NCBI RefSeq assembly: GCF_902706285.1
Contig: NZ_CACSKD010000015.1
Span: 62,001 to 126,000, forward strand
DNA: 64,000 nt
Reading direction: 5' to 3'
Source of the DNA: Rhizobium sp. 18055
GTDB taxonomy: Bacteria; Pseudomonadota; Alphaproteobacteria; Rhizobiales; Rhizobiaceae
Below are positions 8,928 to 17,513 of the stretch, one piece after another. The position numbers and the translations under genes are program-made. Positions within the stretch are counted from its first letter, which is position 1. Every line of letters starts with the position of its first letter. Below the pieces are notes generated by a model. It worked only from the letters and a program-made list of their open reading frames with translations, ran no database searches and was not told where the DNA came from.

Positions 8928-9283
8928 TCAAAGCTCCAAGGCCATGCGGAAATAAAGCGGAACGAAACGACAAAGCGACGCGGCGCGGCGCGGCGACCCG
9001 ACCAGCGCGTTGAAGTTCAACGTGGGGATGACCGAAAAGCCAGATATCGGCCTGGAAGTCATGTTCCGAAAAATAGGATAGAAAGATTAAAAACTGATAA
9101 ATACACCGGCTAGCCCCGACCAAAATGGTCTATATTTCAGGCAGATGCCGAAACAAAGCGCATTCTCTGGAAGTTCGGCGTTTGGAAAGCCGTTGGTCCC
9201 AAGCCGCACAAGCGTGAGCGCTCGGGGGAAGAGGCAAGAGCCTAATTCCCTTCTATAGGCATCCAAGGAAAAATGATCAGTGG
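8928..9283. other. Intergenic region upstream of the Cache chemoreceptor
   Basis: No credible gene is visible in these 356 bases. A short GCGGC-type simple repeat lies near 8973-8997. The promoter of the chemoreceptor gene is expected here, but no clear -35/-10 pair or FixK-type site was found. Confidence 0.5.
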
Positions 9284-9625
9284 TTAGCTGACGTTGGTGT
9301 CGGCGCCAGAGCTTAGGTGTCGGTTGATGTCGCGATCCAGCACCGTCTTTTCCGAAATGTCCGCAATCTTCTCCAACATCTGGGTTATTTCGGACGTATC
9401 GAAATCACCGACCGACGGCATCGAAGAGAAGCCGTCCGCGATAGCTTGAGCAGTTCCTCCCAGCATCGCGCTTGTGCGCAGCGCCGCCAGTCGGGGATCT
9501 CGCTGAAGAAGACAAATCTCGGCGAATGCGGCGGCGCATACCGCCTGCAATGCGAGAATCTGATTACCCATGACGTGGTTGCGGACGACCAATCGATCCA
9601 CGACTGCGACTAGATTCTCGTCCAT
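9284..9625 (-). CDS. Small hypothetical protein downstream of the globin chemoreceptor
   Basis: The 113-residue protein is mostly helical by composition, with a hydrophobic central region (about residues 20-45). I do not recognise its family. The ATG at 9625 is preferred because GAGGAA lies 8-9 bases upstream; the frame extends to 9658 without a binding site. It follows the globin-coupled chemoreceptor on the same strand with a 62-base gap, so the two probably share a transcript, and a role in the same signalling path is a reasonable guess only. Confidence 0.6.
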   Translation of the reverse strand: MDENLVAVVDRLVVRNHVMGNQILALQAVCAAAFAEICLLQRDPRLAALRTSAMLGGTAQAIADGFSSMPSVGDFDTSEITQMLEKIADISEKTVLDRDINRHLSSGADTNVS

Positions 9626-9687
9626 TTCCGTTCCTCGGCAGATCGTTGCGTCACACATGCAGGAAATTTTGACAACCTAAAGCGCGC

Positions 9688-11262
9688 TCAGAATTCCTGC
9701 CAGTTGTCGACCGCGCGTGCCGCACCGAACTGGTTTGCGACAGTGGCCATCAACCGGCGCGCTGGTGAGCGTTGAACGTCAGTTGGTTTTTCGGGCCGGC
9801 GGGTATTGTCAACCTTGAAACCTGAGACAAGTTGACCAAGACGCACAGCTTCAGCCGACATCTTCATGGTTGCGGCGGACGTTTCCTCGACCATCGCGGC
9901 ATTTTGCTGCGTGATCAGGTCCATATTGCTGACAGCCGTATTGATCTCGGCGATCCCGGAAGCCTGTTCCTTCGCCGACTGCACAATCGTGCTCATGTGC
10001 TCGTGGATTGTCTGGACCTGCCCGCCGATGGTGCGAAGGATTTTTCCGGTATCGTTGACCAGTGCAACGCCGCGGGAAACGTCGGTCGAAGACTTGCCGA
10101 TCAACTCCCTTATTTCCTTGGCAGCCACCGCCGAGCGTTGCGCCAATTCGCGAACCTCCTGGGCGACAACTGCAAATCCCTTTCCTTGATCACCTGCGCG
10201 CGCTGCTTCGACCCCCGCGTTCAGCGCCAACAGATTGGTCTGGAAGGCGATCTCGTCGATCGTACCGATGATCTGCGTCATGCGTTGGGAAGATCCTTCG
10301 ATCTCGCTCATCGCCTTGACGGCTTCCTCCACGATGACGCCGGACTGGGCAGCTTCGGTGGCCGACTGCAGGACAACCTTCTGGATGTCGTCGGTGCGTG
10401 ACTGAGCCAGCCGCGAAATCGTCGCAATCTGCTCAAGTGCAGCTGCGGTCTCCTCAAGCGCTGATGCCTGTGTTTCTGTTCGCTTGGCCATGTCGTCCGT
10501 CGCGGAAGAGATTTCATTCGACTGCATCGAGACCGTTTCGACGGAATCACTGATCTGTGCCAGCGCGGCGCCAAGGCTGCCGATCGAAGTGTTGTAATTG
10601 TTCTTAAGGCTCTGGAAGTCGGACGACATGTCCTGGCGTAGCGGAGCGGTCAGGTCGCCTGCCGCCAGCGCGTTGAGTGCGCTGTCGAGCGCGGAAATGA
10701 CATTGTCCTGCTCTTCCTTGAGATGTTTCTGGGTTTCTTCGGCTTGCTTGCGCTGGGTATCGAGCACATCGAGATAGACGGAGATCGCGTAGTCCATGTC
10801 GACCAGCGCCGCCTTGACGACTGAAGAAATGTCATCGCCGAGCTTCTTGGCTTTGCGTCGGTGCAACAGACCCGAGAGTTCCTGATCGACCACGGATCGC
10901 ACGATGGATTCGAGGATGAGTGCATAGCCGCCAATATACCAACGTGGTTCAAGTCCCAGCCTGGCATGGGTGCGGCCGACGGTGGAAACCGCCTCGACAT
11001 AGCTGTCGTCGAAGGTTGCAGCGGCAATCCTTTTCCAGTGATCGATCTGCCGGCTCTTGGCATGCTGGATATGGGCCTCGTTGGCGAAAAAATGTGCGGT
11101 ATCGGGATGGACACGCGCCTTCTTGTAAAATGTGTCGAGGGCGCCATCCAGCGACCCGCCGATCGTCGGTGAGAGGGCGGCTAGCGAACGCCGTTGGTCC
11201 ACATCGAGGCCAACAAAATCGAGGCGTTCATTCAGTTGCCGCTGTGCGCTATGGTTCGACAT
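9688..11262 (-). CDS. Globin-coupled chemotaxis transducer (HemAT type)
   Basis: The 524-residue protein has no membrane segment. Residues 10-165 form a protoglobin-type heme domain; His99 in the THARLGLEPRWYIGGY motif corresponds to the proximal heme ligand of HemAT. A HAMP-like linker (about 190-260) and a methyl-accepting signalling domain (hairpin region about 345-380) follow. It should therefore be a soluble oxygen sensor for aerotaxis. The C-terminus is NWQEF, which fits the CheR/CheB-tethering pentapeptide pattern x-W-x-x-F (NWETF in E. coli Tar). A 12-base inverted repeat lies just upstream of the start. Confidence 0.95.
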   Translation of the reverse strand: MSNHSAQRQLNERLDFVGLDVDQRRSLAALSPTIGGSLDGALDTFYKKARVHPDTAHFFANEAHIQHAKSRQIDHWKRIAAATFDDSYVEAVSTVGRTHARLGLEPRWYIGGYALILESIVRSVVDQELSGLLHRRKAKKLGDDISSVVKAALVDMDYAISVYLDVLDTQRKQAEETQKHLKEEQDNVISALDSALNALAAGDLTAPLRQDMSSDFQSLKNNYNTSIGSLGAALAQISDSVETVSMQSNEISSATDDMAKRTETQASALEETAAALEQIATISRLAQSRTDDIQKVVLQSATEAAQSGVIVEEAVKAMSEIEGSSQRMTQIIGTIDEIAFQTNLLALNAGVEAARAGDQGKGFAVVAQEVRELAQRSAVAAKEIRELIGKSSTDVSRGVALVNDTGKILRTIGGQVQTIHEHMSTIVQSAKEQASGIAEINTAVSNMDLITQQNAAMVEETSAATMKMSAEAVRLGQLVSGFKVDNTRRPEKPTDVQRSPARRLMATVANQFGAARAVDNWQEF

Positions 11263-11298
11263 CGAGTTGCCTTAAAGCGGGATCGCTCGTCCCGCGGT

Positions 11299-11342
11299 AT
11301 GCTTGATAGGAAGCTAAGATTGCGCGCGTGCCTATCAAGCAT
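11299..11342. promoter_or_regulatory. Perfect 12-base inverted repeat upstream of the globin chemoreceptor
   Basis: ATGCTTGATAGG (11299-11310) and CCTATCAAGCAT (11331-11342) are exact inverse complements separated by 20 bases. The near arm ends 37 bases from the chemoreceptor ATG at 11262. No run of T follows, so it is more likely a protein-binding site or an mRNA hairpin than a terminator. Each arm contains TTGAT, but the spacing does not fit a FixK box. Confidence 0.5.
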
Positions 11343-11438
11343 GACTCGAACGCGTCCGTGGGCGATTTCGTACGTCCTAATATTAGGGCTCAAAGGTTAA
11401 CGCGCCACTAATATAGAGAGCATTGTTCATGCACGGTT

Positions 11439-11717
11439 CTATTTCCCAGGGAGGGAGACAAAAGCGACGCCAATCTCCGTTAAGCCCCGTCGAACAACTT
11501 TGGCCGACTTCTTTGTGCCGTCTTCGAAGACCAGCTCGATATCATCGGGAAGACCTATGGATGATTCCAGTATCACCTTGGCCCCGCCTTCTGACATGTT
11601 GCGCACGATGCCGTCGAACGAACTGGCGCCCGAGTGGAAAAGAATGCGCACAGCCTTCAAAGTCTTCCACCGGGGAAAGGAGCGGCGCTCCTCTTGTACG
11701 GCCTCAATCGTAGTCAT
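11439..11717 (-). CDS. PilZ-domain c-di-GMP receptor
   Basis: The 92-residue protein is a stand-alone PilZ domain. It has the RRSFPR motif at residues 11-16 (RxxxR type) and NMSEGG around residue 40, which matches the (D/N)xSxxG half of the c-di-GMP site. Such proteins change the activity of motility, polysaccharide or signalling partners when c-di-GMP binds. Its start is three bases downstream of the HD-GYP stop, so it is the last gene of a compact c-di-GMP signalling set. Confidence 0.88.
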   Translation of the reverse strand: MTTIEAVQEERRSFPRWKTLKAVRILFHSGASSFDGIVRNMSEGGAKVILESSIGLPDDIELVFEDGTKKSAKVVRRGLTEIGVAFVSLPGK

Positions 11718-11720
11718 GTT

Positions 11721-12821
11721 TCAGATCGCTTCTCTATATTCTATTGTCTGGTAGGTGACGTTCACGTCGCCGTGTGCGGCGACGACAGGTTGCTCGAGGT
11801 TCTCGAGCATGATTTTCAGGATCGAAGGCAATGCTTCGAGGAATGCATCGACGCAATGTGGGTCGAACTGGGTGCCCGCACGCTCGCGGATGTGATCCAC
11901 GGTGCGCTCGACACTCCATGCTTCCTTGTAGGGCCTTGCGGTCGTTAAGGCGTCGAAATTGTCAGCAATTGCCACGATTCGACCCGATAGGGGAATTGCC
12001 TCACCGGAAAGACGGAAAGGATATCCTTGGCCGTCCCAACGTTCATGATGGCTGCCGGCAATTTCTGCGGCGAGCTGAAGCAGGCTGGACTTGGATTCCC
12101 GCAGGATATCGCAACCGGCAATGGTGTGGCGTTGCATGGCCGAAAACTCCTGTTCGGTCAGCTTGCCTTTCTTTAGAAGCACGGCGTCTGGAATAGCGAC
12201 CTTACCGATATCGTGCATGGGCGAGGCAAGCCGGATATCGGAACAGAACTCCGGCTTCAGACCATATGCGATCGCGATTGCCTCGGAGTAGCATCCCACG
12301 CGCTTGGTGTGCTTTGCCGTTTCGGCATCTTTATAACTTGCAGCGATCGCCAGCCGATCGATGATTTCTTCCTCGCGCGCGCGCAGTTCGAGCACCGCCT
12401 TGTCGACCTCCTGACGCAACCAGGCAGCCTTGTCCGCGAGTTTGTTCTGCGCTTCGACCAGTGCTACCAGATTGCGCATCCGGGCCTGGAATTCCAGCGG
12501 CTGTACGGGTTTGGTCAGAAAATCAATGGCCCCGGCATTCAGCGCTGACATGCGCACTGACGTGTCACCGTCTGCCGTGACAAAAACCACGGGCCTCATT
12601 CTGTATTTGTCGAAATGCATGATCTCCGTCAGCAACTCGACCCCGTTGTAGTCAGGCATCTGGAAATCGACAATTGCGATATCGAAATCGAGCCCCGGCA
12701 TCGCGGTCAGGACATCGACCGGATTTCCGAAGGGGACCGCGGTACAGCCGGGAAGCTTTTCTACCAGCTTGGTGAGAAAGATGAGATTGGTCTTGTTATC
12801 ATCGACGAGTAAAATACGCAT
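11721..12821 (-). CDS. Response regulator with HD-GYP phosphodiesterase domain
   Basis: The 366-residue protein has an N-terminal receiver (residues 1-120, phospho-acceptor Asp52, Lys104), a coiled linker (120-155) and an HD-GYP domain (about 156-350). HDIGK starts at His203, and HHERWDGQGYP covers 258-268, so the metal ligands and GYP signature are intact. HD-GYP proteins of the RpfG type degrade c-di-GMP when phosphorylated. The gene lies 11 bases after the hybrid kinase gene, which is therefore the likely cognate sensor, and directly before a PilZ receptor gene. Confidence 0.93.
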   Translation of the reverse strand: MRILLVDDNKTNLIFLTKLVEKLPGCTAVPFGNPVDVLTAMPGLDFDIAIVDFQMPDYNGVELLTEIMHFDKYRMRPVVFVTADGDTSVRMSALNAGAIDFLTKPVQPLEFQARMRNLVALVEAQNKLADKAAWLRQEVDKAVLELRAREEEIIDRLAIAASYKDAETAKHTKRVGCYSEAIAIAYGLKPEFCSDIRLASPMHDIGKVAIPDAVLLKKGKLTEQEFSAMQRHTIAGCDILRESKSSLLQLAAEIAGSHHERWDGQGYPFRLSGEAIPLSGRIVAIADNFDALTTARPYKEAWSVERTVDHIRERAGTQFDPHCVDAFLEALPSILKIMLENLEQPVVAAHGDVNVTYQTIEYREAI

Positions 12822-12832
12822 TCTTTTCCCTG

Positions 12833-15055
12833 TCAGTTCGCGCAGCGTTGCCTGCAGCTCGTCATGAGCTCTTCCAGCGCGCTCAATTGCATTTCAGAAA
12901 AGTCCCGGCCCCGCAGGCGCTGGGACGTTTCCGCTATTTCAACCAGGCCGATGCTCGATGCGGCTCCCTTCAATGTATGTAAGAGAGGATCAAGTCGTCT
13001 GTGGTCGTTCGCCTTGAGTGCATTCGCGAGTTCATCGAGAACCGTCGCAGCGTCGTCGAAGAAGCTGACGACTAACTCCTCGAACACTTCGTCGCCCAGG
13101 GCATCGACTATCTCTTTGCGGCGCGCGGCAAAACTGTCGTCGAAGCCGTTATTATTGTCCTTGCCCGCTGCCACGGTCCGGGTGTCATTGTCCGGAGCGG
13201 TAATCTTTCGGGTGTCAGCGACGATCTTACGCAACTGCGGCATCGTCACCGGCTTGCTTTGGAAAGCATTCATGCCGGCTTCACGGCATCGAAGCCGGTC
13301 GTCGTCGGAGGCGTTCGCGGTCATGGCGATGATGGCAAGATCGGTAGAGACTCCAGGCATGACGCGTATGTGGCGTGTTGCTTCGATGCCGTCCAGATTC
13401 GGCATTTGCATATCCATGAGGACAAGATCGAACCGATGCTGTTCTATGGCAGCGATGGCTTCAAACCCATCATTGGCGATCAGCACGTGCTGACCGAGGT
13501 GTCTGAGAAAGCCAGCCGCGACCTGCTGGTTGACCACATTATCCTCGACGAGCAAGATGTTGAGGATGGGAAGCGCTTCGACGGTAGCCATCTGTGGGGC
13601 AGAAACCAGGCTCCCGGTTGTTGGCTCGTCAGCGGCGACCATCGGAATCTCGAACCAGAAGGTGCTTCCTTCTCCCTTGGTACTTGAAACGCCGATCTCT
13701 CCACCCAGCGCCTCGACGATCTGCTTGCAGATCGTCAGACCAAGCCCGGTTCCTCCGTACTTGCGGCTGATCGAGGCATCGACCTGGGAAAAGGGCCGAA
13801 AAAGCTTGTTCATGCTCGATGGATCGATTCCGATCCCAGTGTCTGAGATCTCGACTCGCAGCAACGCACTGCCGCGGCGTGCCACTTCGGCGAGGGTCAT
13901 CGTCACAGCGCCATCGCGGGTGAATTTCACGGCATTGCTCAGGAGATTGAGCATAACTTGTCGGAGGCGGGTCGGATCTGTCCTGATGGCGGGTGCTGTC
14001 AGTTTTTCAGGCAGGCGCAACTCGACACGGTTTCCATGTTCAAGCGCACGATCCCGGATCATTTCGACTGTCGCCTCGGCCAGGGGCAGCAAGGGGACGT
14101 TGCGAATCTCGACCTCGATCTTGCCGTGCTCGATCTTCGCGAAATCCAGGATCTCATTGATGATCTCGAGCAGCGCGTTCCCGGAGCGCCGGATCGTTTG
14201 CACGCCCGGCGCCACCTCAGCTGGAAGTGGCGACAGCTCGAGCAGTTCGGCGGTGCCCAGGATGGCGTTGAGGGGCGTGCGAATTTCGTGACCCATCGTC
14301 GCCATGAACTGTGACTTGGCCTGGTTGCCGGCTTCGGCTGCAAGGTAGGAAGCATTCAGCTCCTTTGCCATCGACTCCAGATCGAGACCGGCTCGCTTGA
14401 CGGAACTGAGCTGACGGCGTAGCGAGAAAATCAGGAAGATGACCGAAAAGACCAGCATCACTACCAGCAACGCGGATTTAATCTGCAGTTTCAGAAGTTC
14501 GCTGCGGCTTTCCGCACGATTAACGGATACCCAGTTGTTCGTATAAATCAGCAGTTCTTCAGTGTTTTCGATGGTTGTCTCGAGCTTGGTATCGATCAAG
14601 ACGATCTCTTGGGCCGTCAGCGACTTGCCCGCCGCGATCTTGTCGAAGTATGCGACAATGCCGAAAACGACGGACTTGATGGCCGTTGTCTTTTCGCGGA
14701 CGCTGTTTTCAAGCGCGAACTTTTGCTCGAAATTCGCCTTTTCGATAATGTCCATGCGCGAATAGAGGATGTCGTAGCGCGTCGACAAGGCCTTGAGGCT
14801 GGCGGGGTCTTGATTGTTCTCCACGTGGATCAGATGCAAGACTTCGTGCAGACGGCGGGCCTCGCGATCGAGTTGATAGACCGACCAGAGGGCATTTTCC
14901 CGAATGCCATCCTGAAGTGTTCCGTAGCGATGGGAAATGTCGGCCAAGACATAGGCCAGGCCCAACATCAATACGATGGCGAAGCCCTGCAGGACCATAG
15001 TGGCCTTGCTGGCTCTGCGAATGACATCGCCATTGTGTTGGGCGGCGGTTTTCAC
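12833..15055 (-). CDS. Hybrid sensor histidine kinase (HisKA-HATPase-REC-Hpt)
   Basis: The 740-residue kinase has two membrane helices (about 20-40 and 193-212) around a mostly helical periplasmic sensor. A dimerisation domain with His256 in the FMATMGHEIRTPLN motif follows, then the ATPase domain (about 360-475, GTGLGLTI), a receiver (about 495-615, Asp in VLMDMQMP) and a C-terminal Hpt domain (LLHTLKGAASSIG). This layout gives a four-step phosphorelay, with the Hpt domain probably handing phosphate to the HD-GYP regulator downstream. The start overlaps the stop of the upstream periplasmic protein gene by four bases, so sensor and partner appear to be co-translated. Confidence 0.93.
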   Translation of the reverse strand: MKTAAQHNGDVIRRASKATMVLQGFAIVLMLGLAYVLADISHRYGTLQDGIRENALWSVYQLDREARRLHEVLHLIHVENNQDPASLKALSTRYDILYSRMDIIEKANFEQKFALENSVREKTTAIKSVVFGIVAYFDKIAAGKSLTAQEIVLIDTKLETTIENTEELLIYTNNWVSVNRAESRSELLKLQIKSALLVVMLVFSVIFLIFSLRRQLSSVKRAGLDLESMAKELNASYLAAEAGNQAKSQFMATMGHEIRTPLNAILGTAELLELSPLPAEVAPGVQTIRRSGNALLEIINEILDFAKIEHGKIEVEIRNVPLLPLAEATVEMIRDRALEHGNRVELRLPEKLTAPAIRTDPTRLRQVMLNLLSNAVKFTRDGAVTMTLAEVARRGSALLRVEISDTGIGIDPSSMNKLFRPFSQVDASISRKYGGTGLGLTICKQIVEALGGEIGVSSTKGEGSTFWFEIPMVAADEPTTGSLVSAPQMATVEALPILNILLVEDNVVNQQVAAGFLRHLGQHVLIANDGFEAIAAIEQHRFDLVLMDMQMPNLDGIEATRHIRVMPGVSTDLAIIAMTANASDDDRLRCREAGMNAFQSKPVTMPQLRKIVADTRKITAPDNDTRTVAAGKDNNNGFDDSFAARRKEIVDALGDEVFEELVVSFFDDAATVLDELANALKANDHRRLDPLLHTLKGAASSIGLVEIAETSQRLRGRDFSEMQLSALEELMTSCRQRCAN

Positions 15056-15570
15056 TCGCTGACCTCGATCTTCGAAATCTGCCAGACAGAGCGCGAGAAG
15101 TATTTCTCGTTGAACAGGCTAGGGGTCGAGTCGAAGGGATAGATCAGGAACAGCGGTCCCTTGTCGCGGACCGACATCTGTTTTCCATCCATGCGGGTGG
15201 CAAGCATCGTATCGATCTTCGAGGCGTCCTCCATCGGAACCTCCGCGGAATAATCGTTAAGAGCGATCACCCTCAGCTTCGATCCCTGCGCACCGGCGGC
15301 GTCGAGCACTGCGCGCAGCAGCGGGCCGGAGAATTCGACCTTTCCTGAAGTCCAGGGCGTCTCCATTTTCCCCCGACGTCCCGCCAGGGCCTCCAGCATT
15401 GCCAGATCGAACTGGGCGTTCCCGTCGACATTTGCATGCTTCAGGTTCGCCGCCTTGACGGTCAGCACGACCTCACCGGTCGGTTTTTCGAGAGCGTAAG
15501 CATAGGGAGCCGAAGCGGCGATCGCGCCCAAGGTGGCGGCGGCTGCCAGGATAGCGTGGTGAATTTTCAT
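15052..15570 (-). CDS. Exported molybdopterin-fold protein lacking the Mo-ligand Cys
   Basis: The 172-residue protein has a signal peptide (residues 1-26, AxA cleavage site near YAYA). Its body resembles the oxidoreductase molybdopterin-binding domain: the PLRAVLDAAG helix, the ALNDYSAEVP strand-loop and the GPLFLIYPFD segment. No cysteine is present, so the Cys that ligates molybdenum in catalytic members is missing. It may instead act as a periplasmic ligand or cofactor-binding partner. The ATG at 15570 follows GAGGAAAAA; the longer frame lacks a site. It overlaps the hybrid kinase by ATGA, so it is probably a sensory accessory to that kinase. Confidence 0.8.
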   Translation of the reverse strand: MKIHHAILAAAATLGAIAASAPYAYALEKPTGEVVLTVKAANLKHANVDGNAQFDLAMLEALAGRRGKMETPWTSGKVEFSGPLLRAVLDAAGAQGSKLRVIALNDYSAEVPMEDASKIDTMLATRMDGKQMSVRDKGPLFLIYPFDSTPSLFNEKYFSRSVWQISKIEVSE

Positions 15571-16094
15571 TTTTTCCTCGAACGCAAAACAAAGAGGGCG
15601 GACGCGCCTTGGCGAATCCACAAGGGGACTTTGGAAAATTCCGGCTGATCGGAGAGGGTTTGAAGCATCATGCTTCGGCAAAATCGCCGCAAACCCTGCT
15701 AGATAGCAAACAGTGTACCCTAAATTTGGGAATATTTGCTTAATACGGAGGCATGCTAGACTTATCCCCCACGATGACCGGGTCATAGCTTGGATCAAAG
15801 TCGCTCAAGCCCCTGATAGGGTTGGCGTTTCATCCTCGTTTTCGGCCATGTGAAGTCCGCGCGTCATCGCGCGATTGTCGCTGCCCAACCCCAGATTTAG
15901 GGCAGATTGTTTGAGCAAAGATGAAGTGAATGGCGCCAATTTGAGACAATCCTCACTTTAGCCATCTCTAAGGTGTTAAGGCGACGACTTTCGTGGAATC
16001 GAACACCGTTTGAACGTATAATCAAAACGCCCCTTGATTTGCGTCTCGGCGATGCGGATCGGACGAGATGAGAAAAGGAGCTTGAGCCAACGAC
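15571..16094. other. Divergent intergenic region (periplasmic protein / LuxR)
   Basis: No gene is supported in these 524 bases; frames here are shadows or lack start signals. The region must hold the promoters of the minus-strand signalling set and of the LuxR gene at 16095. An AGGAG at 16075-16080 serves the latter. No FixK-type site was found. Confidence 0.5.
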
Positions 16095-16823
16095 ATGCCC
16101 CACTCTATGCCGTCCCCGGAGGTAGCCGCCCTCACCTACCCAGATCTCAACTCCAGGCCGAAATATCGCAACTTTCGCCATCATCCGCTCATTGAGCGAA
16201 CTCGCTTGGCCGTTGCGTTCGAGAACGTGATGATCAGTGGGCTCGATATCGCTGAATTCGACTATGCCAGCTGCCGCTCGATCGACAGTGATCTGCCGCC
16301 TACGTTCGTCTACACCTATGTCGAGGAGGAACTCTTCCTCGAAGATCCGTTCATCACCGCCTTGCCGGTTGAAGGGACCGTGGTGACGGAAAACGAAGTT
16401 TACCAGCGCTGTCGTCCGAGTCGCCGGCTTGCCCAAGTTCTTGACCGCCATAACATCCACAACAGAACGTACTTTCTTTTGAGAAGGAAGGATTACGTTT
16501 ATGGCGCCGTCGGGTTTACGAGAGCGGAGGCATTCAGCCGTGAGGAAATCGAGTATCTCTCCATGGTTTCACCGCCGCTTCATCAGGCTTTCACAAAACC
16601 GGTGATGGACAGGTTTGCGGCCGACAACCTTCGTCTCAGCTCTGGCGAACTGGAATGCCTGCGCATGGCCAGCATGGGCCTGACGACAGATGAGATATCA
16701 ATCGCGACCGGTTTCCAGAAGAATACGATTAATACTTATTTCCAACTTGCCTCGAAAAAGTTGTACGCTACAAACCGCTCCCAGGCTATTGCGGAAGCTC
16801 TGCGGCGTCACCTCATTGACTAA
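16095..16823 (+). CDS. LuxR-family regulator with autoinducer-type domain, copy 1
   Basis: The 242-residue protein has an N-terminal autoinducer-binding-like domain (about residues 20-165) and a C-terminal LuxR helix-turn-helix (about 175-240, with SSGELECLRMASMGLTTDEI and NTINTYFQLASKKL). The Asp-Pro pair of the ligand pocket is kept (EDPF), but the protein has no tryptophan at all, so the conserved pocket Trp residues of acyl-homoserine lactone receptors are missing. It may bind another ligand or none, as with VisN/VisR-type regulators. No luxI gene is in the window. It is similar throughout to the facing LuxR at 17514-18248. Confidence 0.88.
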   Translation: MPHSMPSPEVAALTYPDLNSRPKYRNFRHHPLIERTRLAVAFENVMISGLDIAEFDYASCRSIDSDLPPTFVYTYVEEELFLEDPFITALPVEGTVVTENEVYQRCRPSRRLAQVLDRHNIHNRTYFLLRRKDYVYGAVGFTRAEAFSREEIEYLSMVSPPLHQAFTKPVMDRFAADNLRLSSGELECLRMASMGLTTDEISIATGFQKNTINTYFQLASKKLYATNRSQAIAEALRRHLID

Positions 16824-17038
16824 AGACGAGCAAAAGCTCAAGCTGGATAAAATCGCCCAGTTTGTTGCAGTCGAATTGTCTTGTTAATGGTGATTTAACG
16901 AGTCGACCCTATTTTTGAGGTTGTCGGAGATCGATGGGATCGGCGCTGCATGACGGCGGCCTGACATCCAATCTAAAATCAGATTGTCATACCGCAGTTG
17001 GCAGATCGGCCTGCCGCGCGGCTCGATTGAGGTGCACT

Positions 17039-17254
17039 ATGTCGAACGTCATCAAATTTCACGGTGCAGAGCGCCAGATCCTGACACCTGCCCAGGCGCA
17101 ACTGACCGCGATGCGTCTGGTCCGCAATCGCCTCCAGGAACTACATCTTGAAATGGAGTCTGTTCTCGACAAACTGGTCGTGGCCAATGAGGCGGCGGAG
17201 CAGATCGGCGTTCAGGAAGGGCATTGCCTTGCCCAAAGTGCACTGGCCAGATGA
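17039..17254 (+). CDS. Small hypothetical protein between two LuxR genes
   Basis: The 71-residue protein begins at an ATG preceded by GAGG and is rich in helix-forming residues, with a likely amphipathic or coiled segment about residues 18-55. No family was recognised. Its stop overlaps the next start by four bases (ATGA), so the two small genes are probably co-translated. The pair is bracketed by two related LuxR genes, which suggests that they form one module. Confidence 0.65.
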   Translation: MSNVIKFHGAERQILTPAQAQLTAMRLVRNRLQELHLEMESVLDKLVVANEAAEQIGVQEGHCLAQSALAR

Positions 17255-17511
17255 CGGAAGCTGCCCTCTGCCGGCGTGATATGGATATACTCCCCACGAC
17301 CAACAGCCTGATTGGCAAATTAATCGATGACCTTCTTGCGGTTGGTTGCGAGATCTGTGCCGTCGGCCAAGGTTACTGTATCAATGAGCCGCAGGACGAA
17401 CCTGCGGCGTCAACCGTCGCGGCACTTCTCGCGGACTTCGGACCGCGAATGCATTTGCTGGCAGATTTCAACGCGGAACTACGGGCGCGTGGCCTTTGCA
17501 TTGAGATCTGA
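17251..17511 (+). CDS. Small conserved hypothetical protein, paralogue of the gene at 6703
   Basis: The 86-residue protein starts within the stop of the preceding gene (ATGA). Its core shares ICA(I/V)G, YC, FG-x-R-x-HLL-x-D and RG-x-CI(D/E) with the 100-residue protein encoded at 6703-7005. Function is unknown. Conserved cysteines and a short helical N-terminal region are the main visible traits. It ends two bases before the convergent LuxR stop. Confidence 0.65.
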   Translation: MTEAALCRRDMDILPTTNSLIGKLIDDLLAVGCEICAVGQGYCINEPQDEPAASTVAALLADFGPRMHLLADFNAELRARGLCIEI

Positions 17512-17513
17512 TT

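Noticed and set aside
8973..8997. GCGGC simple repeat as a functional repeat
   Set aside because: Only a few units in a G+C-rich stretch; no sign of function.
15897..16460. 187-codon minus-strand frame
   Set aside because: It overlaps the LuxR gene on the opposite strand and has no family resemblance; it is a shadow frame.
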